This document shows positions 8,170 to 17,699 of a stretch of 64,000 nt of DNA, one piece after another. The position numbers and the translations under genes were made by a program. Origin of the DNA: Azotobacter paspali. GTDB lineage: Bacteria > Pseudomonadota > Gammaproteobacteria > Pseudomonadales > Pseudomonadaceae. Each line of letters begins with the position of its first letter. The first letter of the stretch is position 1. The notes beneath the pieces are model-generated. The model did not search any database, was not told the origin of the DNA, and saw only the letters and a program-made list of their open reading frames with translations. The stretch lies in assembly GCF_042434745.1 (NCBI RefSeq), contig NZ_JBHLSS010000108.1; one strand, written 5' to 3'.

Positions 8170-8895
8170 CCACACACATTAAGACAGGTTTACAACTGGA
8201 TAAAAAACAACCAATCCTGCCTACTCTGCGACGAGCCGGCGGAAATCGGCCTGCCGCTGTGCGCCAGTTGTGAAGCCGAACTGCCCTGGCTCGGCGCGCG
8301 CTGCGCGATCTGCGCCCTGCCGCTGCCGGCGGCGGACCTGATCTGCGGCGCCTGCCAGAAGCGGCCGCCGGCCTTCGACCGGGTGGAAGCGCCCTGGCGC
8401 TACGCCTTCCCCGTCGACACCCTGATCGCCCGCTTCAAGCACCAGGCGCGCTGGCCGCTGGGCCGGCTGCTCGGCGAACTGCTCACCCGCCACCTGCAAC
8501 ATGTCTACGCCGAGGGCCTGCCGCGTCCCGACAGCCTGCTGCCGGTGCCGCTGGCGCAAGGCCGGCTGCGTCGGCGCGGCTTCAACCAGGCGCACATGCT
8601 CGCCCGCTGGCTGGGCCAGCCCCTCAAGCTGCCGGTGGAAGAACACCTGCTGTTGCGCCTGCACGATACCCCGGCACAACAGGAGCTGGATGCCATCGCG
8701 CGCCGGCGCAACCTGCGCGGCGCTTTCGCCCTGACCGCCCCCGCGTCCGTCGCCGGCCGCCACCTGGCGCTGGTCGACGACGTACTGACCACCGGCGCCA
8801 CCGCCGAAGCGCTGGCCCGCCTGCTGCGCGCGGCCGGCGCAGCGCGGATCGACGTTTACTGCCTGGCGCGTACGCCGAAGGCGGACGGGCGCTGA
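8158..8895 (+). CDS. comF: ComF-family phosphoribosyltransferase-like protein
   Basis: A 245-residue ComF/GntX-type protein linked in other bacteria to natural transformation or use of external DNA/gluconate; the biochemical role is unsettled. An N-terminal zinc-ribbon-like set of cysteines (CLLCDEPAE, CASCEAE, CAIC, CGACQ) is followed by a PRTase fold with the PRPP loop LVDDVLTTGATAEAL near residue 205. The ATG at 8158 has AGGGA 7 nt upstream. The BirA operator overlaps its first codons. Being divergent from bioB, it may be affected by BirA occupancy. Confidence 0.85.
   Translation: MHCQPHTLRQVYNWIKNNQSCLLCDEPAEIGLPLCASCEAELPWLGARCAICALPLPAADLICGACQKRPPAFDRVEAPWRYAFPVDTLIARFKHQARWPLGRLLGELLTRHLQHVYAEGLPRPDSLLPVPLAQGRLRRRGFNQAHMLARWLGQPLKLPVEEHLLLRLHDTPAQQELDAIARRRNLRGAFALTAPASVAGRHLALVDDVLTTGATAEALARLLRAAGAARIDVYCLARTPKADGR
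8163..8195. promoter_or_regulatory. BirA operator
   Basis: Read on the minus strand: TTGTAAACC, 15 nt, GGTTGACAG. This matches the known BirA palindrome (TTGTAAACC-N15-GGTTTACAA) in sequence and spacing, with one arm perfect and 7 of 9 bases of the other. It overlaps the -35 of the bioB promoter and lies within codons 2-13 of the divergent comF gene. Confidence 0.85.
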
Positions 8896-9004
8896 CCCTT
8901 CGCGGGAGGCGGCCGGCGATACGTCCACAAGGCCAATCGCCATGCCCCGATACAGCTCTCCCCTGCAACCGCTAGACTTAGGACCATAGTCCTTGGAGTG
9001 CCCC

Positions 9005-9979
9005 ATGAGCCATCCCTTCGATTCTCTCACCCCCGATCTGGTCCTCGACGCCGTGGAAAGTCTCGGCTACCTCAGCGACGCTCGCGTGCTGGCGCTGAAC
9101 AGCTACGAGAACCGCGTCTATCAGGTCGGCATCGAAGGCGGCGAACCGCTGATCGCCAAGTTCTACCGGCCGCAACGCTGGAGCGACGCGGCGATCCGCG
9201 AGGAACACGCCTTCAGCCTGGAACTAGTCGACTGCGAGGTACCGGTGGTGGCGCCGCTGTCCAGAGACGGCGAAACCCTATTCGAGCACGGCGGCTTCCG
9301 CTTCGCCCTGTTCCCCCGGCGCGGCGGCCGAGCGCCGGAGCCCGGCAACCTGGACCAGTTGTACCGCCTCGGTGGCCTGCTCGGCCGCCTGCACGCAGTG
9401 GGCGCTAGCCGGCCGTTCGAACACCGCGAGGAACTGACGGTGGCCAACTTCGGTCACGACTCGCTGAGCACCCTGCTCGATGGCGGCTTCGTCCCGAGAA
9501 GCCTGCTGCCGGCTTACGAGTCGGTGGCCCGCGACCTGCTGGCGCGCCTCGACGCTTTGTTCCGCGTGACGACCTACCGGACGATCCGCATCCACGGCGA
9601 TTGCCATCCGGGCAACCTGCTGTGCCGCGACGAAACCTTCCATATCGTCGACCTGGACGATTGCCGCATGGGCCCGGCGGTGCAGGACCTGTGGATGATG
9701 CTCGCCGGCGATCGCCAGGAACGCCTCGCCCAGCTCGCCGAACTGATGGACGGCTACCAGGAGTTCCACGACTTCGACCCGCGCCAGTTGGCGCTGATCG
9801 AGGGCCTGCGCGCCCTGCGCCTGATCCACTACAGCGCCTGGCTGGCCCGGCGCTGGGACGACCCGGCGTTCCCGCCGAGCTTTCCCTGGTTCGGCACCGA
9901 ACGCTACTGGGGCGAACAGATCCTCACCCTGCGCGAGCAACGGGCGGCGCTGGACGAGGAACCGCTGCGGCTGTTCTGA
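9005..9979 (+). CDS. srkA: Stress-response serine/threonine kinase SrkA (YihE family)
   Basis: A 324-residue kinase of the choline/aminoglycoside-kinase fold. It carries NSYENRVYQVG near residue 37, HGDCHPGNLL (catalytic loop) near 199, and IVDLDDCRMGP (metal-binding DxD) near 215. The E. coli relative is a stress-protective Ser/Thr kinase. The ATG at 9005 is preceded by GGAG; an upstream in-frame ATG at 8993 has no such signal. A 14-bp palindrome (AGGACCATAGTCCT, 8980-8993) lies just upstream. Confidence 0.9.
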   Translation: MSHPFDSLTPDLVLDAVESLGYLSDARVLALNSYENRVYQVGIEGGEPLIAKFYRPQRWSDAAIREEHAFSLELVDCEVPVVAPLSRDGETLFEHGGFRFALFPRRGGRAPEPGNLDQLYRLGGLLGRLHAVGASRPFEHREELTVANFGHDSLSTLLDGGFVPRSLLPAYESVARDLLARLDALFRVTTYRTIRIHGDCHPGNLLCRDETFHIVDLDDCRMGPAVQDLWMMLAGDRQERLAQLAELMDGYQEFHDFDPRQLALIEGLRALRLIHYSAWLARRWDDPAFPPSFPWFGTERYWGEQILTLREQRAALDEEPLRLF

Positions 9980-10071
9980 GGCCCCTGGAAAAACGCTGCA
10001 CGAAACGGACAGACTTCCCCACGTCCCGCCCCTAGAATCGGCGACCTCGCCAATCGCCGCTGGATCACCGC

Positions 10072-10949
10072 ATGCATGCCGCCAACCCGCACCGCGGGTA
10101 TATCTCCTGGGCCTCGTCGCCTACGGGCGACGGGGTCTGTTCCCACTCTACTTCAAGGTCCTGGAAAACATCCTCACCGGGGAAATCCTGGTCCACCGGG
10201 TGCTCTGGTCGGCCCTCTGCGGGCTGCTCCTGTTGCAGCTCTGTCGGCATCCGGACTGGTGGCGGGAGCTGCGCGACAATCCCCGGCGTCTCGCCGTGCT
10301 CGCCGGCAGCGGTTTGTTGATCGCGCTCTACGTCTGGGCGGTGAACAACGGACGCATGCTGGAGACCAGCCTGGGCTACTACATCAACCCGCTGGTCAAT
10401 GTCCTGCTCGGCCTGCTGCCGCTCGGCGAACGCCTGCGCCCGCTGCAATAGCTGGCGGTGAGCCTGGCGGCTCTCGGCGTGCTGCAGCGGCTCTGGCAGC
10501 TCGGCAGCCTGCCGTGGATCTCGCTGGCGCTCTCCTTCGGCTTCCACGGACTGATCCGCAAGCGGGCGCCGGTCGCCACGCTGCCCGGCCTGGTGGTGGA
10601 GACCTGGCTACCGCCGCCGGCCCTCGGCTAGCTATGGTTGCACCCGGACGCCAGCAGCGCCCAGAACGCCTTCTGGAGCACACCGCAAGCGCTCTGGCTG
10701 GCCATGGTCGGTCCCGGTCACCCTGTGCCGCTGCTCTGCTTCAATGCCGCTGCGCGGCATCTGCCCTATGCCACCTTGGGCTTTTTGCAATACCTGGCGT
10801 GGCGCCGCCCCTGGTGCTGCTCGCGGTATTCGTCTACGGCGAGCCGCTGGAACCCGGCAAGCTAGCGGCCTTCGCCTGTATCTGGCTGGGCGGCGGTCTA
10901 CAACCTGGACATCTGGCGCCACCTGCAGCGACCGCCCGCCATGCCATGA
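10072..10949 (+). pseudogene. rarD: rarD (EamA-family transporter), degenerate
   Basis: A RarD/EamA transporter can be read only by changing frame. After the ATG a TATAT duplication shifts the frame. Then LFPLYFKVLEN, ILTGEILVHRVLWSAL and ALYVWAVNNGRMLETSLGYY with INPLVNVLLGLL follow, until an in-frame TAG where CAG is expected (about 10449). Further pieces (LAVSLAALGVL, LPYATLGFLQYLAW, YNLDIWRHLQ) need more frame changes and pass another TAG near 10630. Multiple lesions make it non-functional. Confidence 0.88.
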
Positions 10950-11018
10950 ACCTGTACGTTTTTCGCGCAAACCGCCGCGGACCAGGTGCCATCGGCCCTG
11001 CAGCGAGTCGTCCCAAGC

Positions 11019-11189
11019 TTATCCACAGAGACGTTCACGCTTGCTGTGCACAAGGGCGGGAAGCTGCTCATTTTTTGCCCATACTTCGGCAAACCCCGCT
11101 CCGCCTGGCACGGCAGCCGGGCTCCCCAGGTTATCCACAATACTGTCCAGCCGCTCTGGGGATTGCTTGCCCACCCACCCTTTTCCACA
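11019..11189. promoter_or_regulatory. Cluster of DnaA-box-like 9-mers
   Basis: Two perfect TTATCCACA boxes (11019-11027 and 11131-11139) and two one-mismatch boxes (TTGTGCACA on the minus strand at 11045-11053; TTTTCCACA at 11181-11189) lie within 171 bp. This is the intergenic stretch between the rarD and dsbG pseudogenes. No gene occupies it. The function is unknown. Confidence 0.5.
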
Positions 11190-11215
11190 TTCTCCCGCAT
11201 GAGGATACCCAGCCA

Positions 11216-11970
11216 TGATGCGTTTCGAGCGCCTTCCCCCTGCTGGCCGGCCTGAGCCTGCTGGGCCTGTCGGCGGCGGCCAGCCGCGCCGAGGAACTGC
11301 CGGCGCCGATCCAGGCGGCCGAGGCCCGCGGCGCCAAGATCGTCGGTAGCTTCGAGGCGCCGGGCGGCCTGAAGGGCTACGCGGCCCGCTACGACGGCCA
11401 GGGCATGGCCCTCTACCTGACTCCCGACGGCCAGCACGTACTGATCGGCAACCTGCTCGACGCCCAGGGCCAGGACCTGACCGGACCGCGACTGGAGGAA
11501 CTGGTCCACGCACCGCTGGGCAAGGAGATGTGGGCACGCATGGAACGCAGCACCTGATCACCGACGGCAGCGCCGCAGCGCCGCGCATCGTCTACCTATT
11601 CTCCGATCCGAATTGTCCCTACTGCACCCGGTTCTGGGAGCAGGCCCGCCCCTGGGTCGAGACCGGCAAGGTGCAATTGCGCCACATCATGGTCGGCATC
11701 TTGCGCGCCGACAGCGCCGCGCTGCTTGCGGCCGAACGGCCGGAACAGGCCCTGCACGAACATGAAACCGCTGGCAAGGCCAGCACGCTCGGGGCTCTGG
11801 CGGAAATCCCGCCGCGGCTCGGCGAGCGCCTGGAAGACAACCTCGAACTGATGAATGCCCTGGGCGCGATGGCGACTCCGGCGATCTTCCACCTGGACGC
11901 ACGCGACCGTCCGCAGCAGCAGGGTGCCCCGGACGCAGCGGCGCTGGCGCAGATCATGGGGCTGCGATAG
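11216..11970 (+). pseudogene. dsbG: dsbG-like thiol:disulfide interchange protein, frameshifted
   Basis: The periplasmic disulfide isomerase is readable in three pieces. An ATG start (MMRFERL) is shifted after about six codons into LLAGLSLLGLSAAASRAEEL (signal peptide) and the dimerisation domain up to WARMERST. There a TGA arises from loss of one G (AGCACCTG-ATC) near 11557. A second shifted frame carries ITDGSAAAPRIVYLFSDPNC, then PYCTRFWEQA. The CPYC active site remains but lies after the frameshift, so no complete product is made. Confidence 0.88.
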
Positions 11971-11992
11971 CCCGCGAGTCGGGCTAGGTCCT

Positions 11993-12158
11993 GTTAACAC
12001 TACTCGCCGCGAGCCGCGTTGCCGCGCCAAATGGCGCCAGGCCGGGCCGCGATCGGCGAGGCGCGGGACGCAGGGAATGGCATTCTCTTGCCAAGCCCGC
12101 AACGACGCATGGCGCCATTTGCCGCGCAACCCGCAGGGACGCGCGGAGTAGTGTTAAC
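11993..12158. repeat. Structured dispersed repeat, copy A
   Basis: A 166-bp element bounded by perfect 13-bp inverted arms (GTTAACACTACTC / GAGTAGTGTTAAC). The core, read on the minus strand, carries CGGCAAATGGCGCCATGCG, then GTTGCGGGCTTGGCAAGAGA, then GGCCTGGCGCCATTTGGCGC. The core is shared with copies at 15265-15577 and 51371-51667. It lies between the dsbG pseudogene and the ACT-domain gene and contains no gene. Confidence 0.8.
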
Positions 12159-12163
12159 GGCCC

Positions 12164-12682
12164 CTAATCCTCCGGACGCAGGATCAGCTCCACCATCAGA
12201 TCATCGGCCAGGGTTTCCAGGCGGCGCTGCAACTGCTCCAGCGACAGCTCCACCGGTACCGCCAGTTGGGCCTGGGCGTGGAACAGCGTCTCGCTGCTCA
12301 TCGGCGCCGGCGCCACCTCGGTGTCCAGGCTTTCCAGGTTGACGCCGTGCTCGGCGAGCAGGCGGGTGATGTCGCGCACGATGCCGGGGCGGTCGTTGCC
12401 GATCAGTTCCAGTTGGACCGGGCGCCAGGCGCTGGCCGGCTCGTCGCCGCTCGGCGCCAGCAGCACGCGGATACCCTGGCTCTCCAGGTCGTGCAACGCG
12501 GCGGCGAGATCGTCATGGGCGGTCTCGGGCACGGCTACCCGCAGAATCCCGGCGAACTGCCCGGCCATGCGCGCCATGCGGCTTTCCAGCCAGTTGCCGC
12601 CATGCCCGGCGATGCACTGGGCGATCTGCTCCACCAGTCCCGGCTTGTCCCGGGCTATTACCGTCAGTACCAGATGCTCCAC
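12164..12682 (-). CDS. Tandem ACT-domain regulator (GcvR-like)
   Basis: A 172-residue protein of two ACT domains (about 1-80 and 88-165): HLVLTVIARDKPGLVEQIAQ and LELIGNDRPGIVRDITRLLA. This is the architecture of GcvR, the glycine-cleavage repressor partner; ACT domains bind amino acids. Whether it acts on the gcv system here is not shown. The GTG start at 12682 is supported by AAGGAG six bases upstream and by family N-termini; the longer upstream reading frame is not protein-like. Confidence 0.82.
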   Translation of the reverse strand: MEHLVLTVIARDKPGLVEQIAQCIAGHGGNWLESRMARMAGQFAGILRVAVPETAHDDLAAALHDLESQGIRVLLAPSGDEPASAWRPVQLELIGNDRPGIVRDITRLLAEHGVNLESLDTEVAPAPMSSETLFHAQAQLAVPVELSLEQLQRRLETLADDLMVELILRPED

Positions 12683-12984
12683 AGTCGTCTCCTTCTGCTG
12701 GCGAATTCGCGTCCCGTCCCGGTTGGCGGCGGACGCGCCGGGCTGCCAGACTCGTTTTTGAAGAAAATGGCCAAGGCGAACGAGGCATTCTTCGAAGTAT
12801 AGACACGACGACGCCTCGCGGCCGTTTCGCACAAGCGCCGCACTTCCCCGTCTGAGTTTCGTTGTAGGTCACGCAGCAGCACAGCTTTCCCCGCGACCTT
12901 TATGTAGTATGATGCAAAAACCACTACAAAACGAACGAGCGCCGTCCCGGTGCGATCCGGAATCCAACAGAAAACGAGGCAAAC

Positions 12985-15156
12985 ATGACCGAGCGCGTTC
13001 AAGTCGGCGGCCTGCAAGTCGCCAAAGTCCTGTATGACTTCATCAATGCCGAAGCCGTCCCCGGCACCGGCGTCGATGCCGCCGCCTTCTGGGCTGGCGC
13101 CGCCGATGTCATCCACGACCTGGCGCCGAAGAATCGCGCCCTGCTGGCCAAGCGCGACGAACTGCAGGCGAAGATCGACGCCTGGCACCGGGCTCGTGCC
13201 GGCCAGGGCCACGACGCCGTGGCCTACAAGACCTTCCTGCAAAAGATCGGCTATCTGTTGCCGGAACCCGAGGATTTCGCCGCCACCACCGAGAACGTCG
13301 ACGACGAGATCGCCCGCATGGCCGGTCCGCAACTGGTGGTACCGATCATGAACGCGCGTTTCGCCCTGAACGCCGCCAATGCCCGCTGGGGCTCGCTGTA
13401 CGACGCGCTGTACGGCACCGACGCCATTCCCGAAGTGGGTGGCGCCGAGAAAGGCCAGGGCTACAACAAGGTCCGCGGCGACAAGGTCATCGCCTTCGCC
13501 CGCGCCTTCCTCGACGAGGCCGCACCGCTGGAAGGCGCCTCCCATGCCGCCGCCGCCGGCTATCGTATCGACGGCGATAAACTGGTCGTCGCCCTCGAAG
13601 GCGGCGGCGCCACCGGCCTGAAGAACCCGGCCCAACTGGTCGGCTTCCAGGGCGAGGCGTCCGTGCCCAAGGCCGTGCTGCTCAAGCACAACGGCATCCA
13701 CTTCGAGATCCAGATCGACCCGCAGAGCCCGATCGGCAAGACCGACGCCGCTGGCGTGAAGGACGTGCTGATGGAGGCCGCCCTGACCACCATCATGGAC
13801 TGCGAGGACTCGGTGGCCGCCGTCGACGCCGACGACAAGGTTATCGCCTACCGGAACTGGCTGGGCCTGATGAAGGGCGACCTGGCCGAGCAGGTCAGCA
13901 AGGGCGGCAGCACCTTCACCCGCACCATGAACCCGGACCGCGAGTACACCGCGGCGGGCGGCGGCGCCCTGAACCTGCATGGCCGCTCCCTGCTGTTCGT
14001 GCGCAACGTCGGCCACCTGATGACCAACGACGCGATCCTCGACAAGAACGGCAACGAAGTCCCGGAAGGCATCCAGGACGCGCTGTTCACCGGCCTGATC
14101 GCCCTGCACGACCTCAAGGGCGACACCAGCCGCCGGAACAGCCGCGCCGGCTCCGTATACATCGTCAAGCCGAAGATGCACGGCCCCGAGGAAGTCGCCT
14201 TCACCAACGAACTGTTCGGCCGCGTCGAGAACGTCCTCGGCCTGACCCGCAACACCCTCAAGGTCGGCATCATGGACGAGGAGCGCCGCACCACGGTCAA
14301 CCTCAAGGGCTGCATCAAGGCCGCCCGCGAGCGCGTGGTGTTCATCAACACCGGCTTCCTCGACCGCACCGGCGACGAACTGCACACCTCCATGGAAGCC
14401 GGCCCGATGATCCGCAAGGGCGAGATGAAGAGCGCCACCTGGATCAAGGCCTACGAGAACTGGAACGTCGACGTCGGCCTGGCCACCGGCCTGCCCGGCC
14501 GCGCGCAGATCGGCAAGGGCATGTGGGCCATGCCCGACCTGATGGCCGCCATGCTCGAGCAGAAGATCGGCCACCCGCTGGCCGGTGCCAACACCGCTTG
14601 GGTACCGTCGCCGACCGCCGCCACCCTGCACGCCCTGCACTACCACAAGGTCGACGTGTTCGCCCGCCAGCGGGAGCTGGCCAAGCGCGAGCGCGCCTCG
14701 CTGGACGACATCCTGAGCATTCCGCTGGCACCGAACACCGGCTGGAGCGCCGCCGAGATCCAGCAGGAGCTGGACAACAACGCCCAGGGAATCCTTGGCT
14801 ACGTGGTGCGCTGGATCGACCAAGGCGTCGGCTGCTCCAAGGTCCCGGACATCAACGACATCGGCTTGATGGAGGACCGCGCCACTTTGCGCATCTCCAG
14901 CCAGCACATCGCCAACTGGCTGCGCCACGGCGTGTGCAGCCTCGAGCAGGTGGTGGAAACCTTCAAGCGCATGGCTTTGGTGGTGGACCGCCAGAACGCT
15001 GGCGACCCACTGTACCGTCCGATGGCGCCGGACTTCGACGGCGTCGCCTTCCAGGCCGCCGTCGAGCTGTGCGTCGAAGGCACCAAACAGCCCAACGGCT
15101 ACACCGAGCCGGTACTGCACCGCCGCCGTCGCGAATTCAAGGCCAAGAACGCCTGA
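12985..15156 (+). CDS. glcB: Malate synthase G
   Basis: Condenses glyoxylate with acetyl-CoA to malate in the glyoxylate/glycolate pathway, in the cytoplasm. At 723 residues it has the length of monomeric malate synthase G. Typical stretches are MNARFALNAANARWGSLYDA, TTIMDCEDSVAAVD, RTMNPDREYTA, GIMDEERRTTVN and GKGMWAMPDLMAAML. It is a single-gene unit with GAGG before the ATG, about 300 bp after the ACT-domain gene. A strong terminator follows at 15185. Confidence 0.97.
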   Translation: MTERVQVGGLQVAKVLYDFINAEAVPGTGVDAAAFWAGAADVIHDLAPKNRALLAKRDELQAKIDAWHRARAGQGHDAVAYKTFLQKIGYLLPEPEDFAATTENVDDEIARMAGPQLVVPIMNARFALNAANARWGSLYDALYGTDAIPEVGGAEKGQGYNKVRGDKVIAFARAFLDEAAPLEGASHAAAAGYRIDGDKLVVALEGGGATGLKNPAQLVGFQGEASVPKAVLLKHNGIHFEIQIDPQSPIGKTDAAGVKDVLMEAALTTIMDCEDSVAAVDADDKVIAYRNWLGLMKGDLAEQVSKGGSTFTRTMNPDREYTAAGGGALNLHGRSLLFVRNVGHLMTNDAILDKNGNEVPEGIQDALFTGLIALHDLKGDTSRRNSRAGSVYIVKPKMHGPEEVAFTNELFGRVENVLGLTRNTLKVGIMDEERRTTVNLKGCIKAARERVVFINTGFLDRTGDELHTSMEAGPMIRKGEMKSATWIKAYENWNVDVGLATGLPGRAQIGKGMWAMPDLMAAMLEQKIGHPLAGANTAWVPSPTAATLHALHYHKVDVFARQRELAKRERASLDDILSIPLAPNTGWSAAEIQQELDNNAQGILGYVVRWIDQGVGCSKVPDINDIGLMEDRATLRISSQHIANWLRHGVCSLEQVVETFKRMALVVDRQNAGDPLYRPMAPDFDGVAFQAAVELCVEGTKQPNGYTEPVLHRRRREFKAKNA

Positions 15157-15184
15157 CCCCCTCCGGCAGGGATGCCGACCCGGA

Positions 15185-15240
15185 GCGCCGCGCACCCGGC
15201 CTGCTGTTTCCCCGGCAGGCCGGGTGTGCGGCGCACTCTT
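15185..15240 (+). terminator. Rho-independent-type terminator of glcB
   Basis: A 20-bp stem (15185-15204 with 15215-15234, two mismatches at most, core CGCACCCGGCCTGC) and a 10-nt loop, followed by a short T-rich tail ACTCTTTT. It lies 28 bp after the glcB stop. Confidence 0.75.
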
Positions 15241-15264
15241 TTCCGCCCGCGGATGCGCCGCTAC

Positions 15265-15577
15265 GGTCTGTTGCCGTTTCGCCGCGACCGCGCCGGAGCC
15301 GGTTTTTGCGCGGGGTTAGGCACGAGACGCGAAGTCCGGTCGTCCAGATGAGCCATCGAGTAACGACACACCGCGCAAAAACCGGCCCGGCCCTTCGGGT
15401 TGCGCGGGAAATGGTTGCCGCTGTCGTTGCAGGACTCGGCAAGGGAATGACCATTGCCTGCGTCCTGCGCAATCTCCAAAGATGGAGTGAATGCCGCAAG
15501 CCCGCCGGGAGCGGGCGCGGCCTGACCGGGAGCCATTTCTCGCGGCAACGCGGCTTGCGCCGAAACGGCAACAGACC
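15265..15577. repeat. Structured dispersed repeat, copy B
   Basis: A 313-bp element. The perfect 17-bp outer arms (GGTCTGTTGCCGTTTCG / its complement at 15561-15577) differ from those of the other copies. A second, perfect 16-bp inner hairpin (15298-15313 with 15371-15386) encloses GAAGTCCGGTCGTCCAGATG. The core GGGTTGCGCGGGAAATGG ... GGCAAGGGAATGACCATT ... CGCGGCAACGCGGCTTGCG matches copies A and C. No gene is present. Confidence 0.8.
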
Positions 15578-15693
15578 TTGAAGCACGCTTTCCCTGTCCG
15601 TCGTCAATCCGCGCGGCCCGCTCCACCGCGCCGCGCCCACCGCCTGCGTGTCAGAATCGAAGGCGGACATCCAGCCTGCAAGGAGAACAACCG

Positions 15694-17631
15694 ATGCGCA
15701 AGACGGACGCTTTCGCCGAAGCCGGCAAGACCGCGGTCATGCAGAACATCCAGGGCACCATGCAGTTCCTCCTCCAGTTCCCGCCGTTCGACCAGATGGA
15801 AAGCGGCCATCTAATCTATCTGGTGGAGCATTGCCGGCTGCGCTTCTACGCGGCGGGCGACTCCATCGTCAAGCCGGCGGACGGGCGGGTCGAGCACCTG
15901 CACATCGTCAAGCAGGGCCATGTCCTCGGCCAGCGTCCCAGCCTCTTTGGCAACGGCATCGACACGACCATGGAGATCGCTCCGGGCGAATGCTTCCCGA
16001 TGGCGGCGATGGTCGGCGAGCGGCCGACCCGCACCGACTACATCGCCGTCGAGGACAGCTTCTGCCTGCTCCTCGAACGCCAGGCCTTCGCCAGGCTGCT
16101 GACCGACTCCGACCCGTTCCGCGACTTCGCCCTGCGCGGAGTCAGCAGCCTGCTCGACCTGGTCAACCAGCAGGTCCAACTCAAAGCCGCGAAAACCCTC
16201 GGCGCGCAGTACTCGCTGCACACCCGCCTCGGCGAACTGACCACGCGCCGCCCGGTCTTCTGCACCGGCGGCACCAGCCTGCGCGAGGCAGTGCGGCTGA
16301 TGAACGAGCATCAGGTCGGCAGCCTGGTGATGGTCGACGCGGCCGAGTTCCCGGTCGGCATCTTCACCCTGCGCGACCTGCGCCAGGTGATCGCCGAGGG
16401 CAGCGGCGACCTCGAACAGCCGCTGGACGAACTGATGGTCCGCGACCCGGCCCACCTACCGCCCTCGGCCACCGCCTTTGACGCCGCGCTGACCATGACC
16501 CAACGGCACATCGCGCACATCTGCCTGGTGGAGAACGACCGCCTGGTGGGGGTGATCTCCGAGCGCGACCTGTTCTCCCTGCAGCGCGTCGACCTGGTGC
16601 ACCTGGCGCGCACCATCAGCAGCGCCGGCAGTGTCGCCGCCCTGGCCGCGCTGCGCGGCGACATCGCCCGGCTGATCGACCACATGCTCGCCCACGGAGC
16701 CAGCCCGGCGCAGTTGACCCATATCATCACCCAACTCAACGACCACATCGTGAGCCGAGTGATCGAGCTGATGCTGGAGAAGCACGGCGACCCGGGCGTG
16801 CCCTTCACCTGGCTAGCGTTCGGCAGCGAGGGGCGTCGCGAGCAGACGCTGCACACCGACCAAGACAACGGCATCCTCTTCGAGGCGGCCGGCCAGGCCG
16901 AGGCCGAGACCATCCGCCAGCGCCTGCTGCCGCTGGCCCGCAAGATCAACCTGACGCTGGACGCGTGCGGCTTCAGGCTGTGCAAGGGCAACGTCATGGC
17001 CGGCAACCCCGAACTCTGCCTGTCGCGCCAGGAGTGGCTGCGTCGCTTCGGCGGCATCATCCAGTCACCGAGCGCCGAGAACCTGCTGCGCTCGACCATC
17101 TTCTTCGACCTGCGCCCGGTCTGGGGGCCGACCCGACATTGCCGCGAGCTGCTCGACGACCTGCTGGAAATGATCGCCGACAACGCCCTGTTCCAGCGCA
17201 TGATGGCCGCTAACGCTATGCAGCACCGACCGCCGATCGGCCGCTTCCTGCGCGACTTCGTGGTGGCCAGCCACGGCGCCGAGAAGGACACCCTGGATCT
17301 CAAGGTGGAAGGCCTGAAGCCCTTCGTCGATGGCGCGCGCATCCTCGCCCTGGCCAACGGCATCCACGACAGCAACACCCTCGAACGCTTCCGGCAACTG
17401 GCGGCCAGGGGGGTGATCGATCCCAAGGACGCGGCATCCTACGAGGACGCCTACCACTTCATCCAACTGATGCGCATGCAGCACCACCAACGTCAGCAGC
17501 ACGAAGGCCGCCCGCTCGGCAACCGCCTCGACCCCGACACCCTCAACAGCCTCGACCAGCGCATACTGCGGGAGTCCTTCCGCCAAGCGCAGCGCCTGCA
17601 GAGCCGACTGAGCGTGCGATACCAGCTTTGA
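15694..17631 (+). CDS. cNMP-binding/CBS/DUF294 nucleotidyltransferase-like protein
   Basis: A 645-residue multidomain protein. It has an N-terminal cyclic-nucleotide-binding-like domain (about 20-150) and a CBS pair (about 175-295, VGSLVMVDAAEFPVGIFTLR and ICLVENDRLVGVISERDLF). A DUF294 nucleotidyltransferase-like domain follows with FGSEGRREQTLHTDQDN near 380 (GS...R and DxD), then the DUF294 C-terminal domain. Members are found beside acetyl-CoA synthetase or exonuclease genes and are thought to regulate by nucleotide sensing. AAGGAG precedes the ATG. The downstream exonuclease gene is a frequent partner of this family, here separated by an IS-like remnant. Confidence 0.88.
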   Translation: MRKTDAFAEAGKTAVMQNIQGTMQFLLQFPPFDQMESGHLIYLVEHCRLRFYAAGDSIVKPADGRVEHLHIVKQGHVLGQRPSLFGNGIDTTMEIAPGECFPMAAMVGERPTRTDYIAVEDSFCLLLERQAFARLLTDSDPFRDFALRGVSSLLDLVNQQVQLKAAKTLGAQYSLHTRLGELTTRRPVFCTGGTSLREAVRLMNEHQVGSLVMVDAAEFPVGIFTLRDLRQVIAEGSGDLEQPLDELMVRDPAHLPPSATAFDAALTMTQRHIAHICLVENDRLVGVISERDLFSLQRVDLVHLARTISSAGSVAALAALRGDIARLIDHMLAHGASPAQLTHIITQLNDHIVSRVIELMLEKHGDPGVPFTWLAFGSEGRREQTLHTDQDNGILFEAAGQAEAETIRQRLLPLARKINLTLDACGFRLCKGNVMAGNPELCLSRQEWLRRFGGIIQSPSAENLLRSTIFFDLRPVWGPTRHCRELLDDLLEMIADNALFQRMMAANAMQHRPPIGRFLRDFVVASHGAEKDTLDLKVEGLKPFVDGARILALANGIHDSNTLERFRQLAARGVIDPKDAASYEDAYHFIQLMRMQHHQRQQHEGRPLGNRLDPDTLNSLDQRILRESFRQAQRLQSRLSVRYQL

Positions 17632-17699
17632 CTGCTCCCCGCCCTGAAGAGGCTGTCGCGAAGGCCCCACCAGGTAAAATGAGTCATACCTTCCTGAAG

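Noticed and set aside
12664..15195. 843-codon open frame antisense to malate synthase G
   Set aside because: It mirrors glcB codons in a GC-rich genome, has a Val/Gly/Asp-heavy antisense composition and no motif. glcB on the plus strand is clearly the gene.
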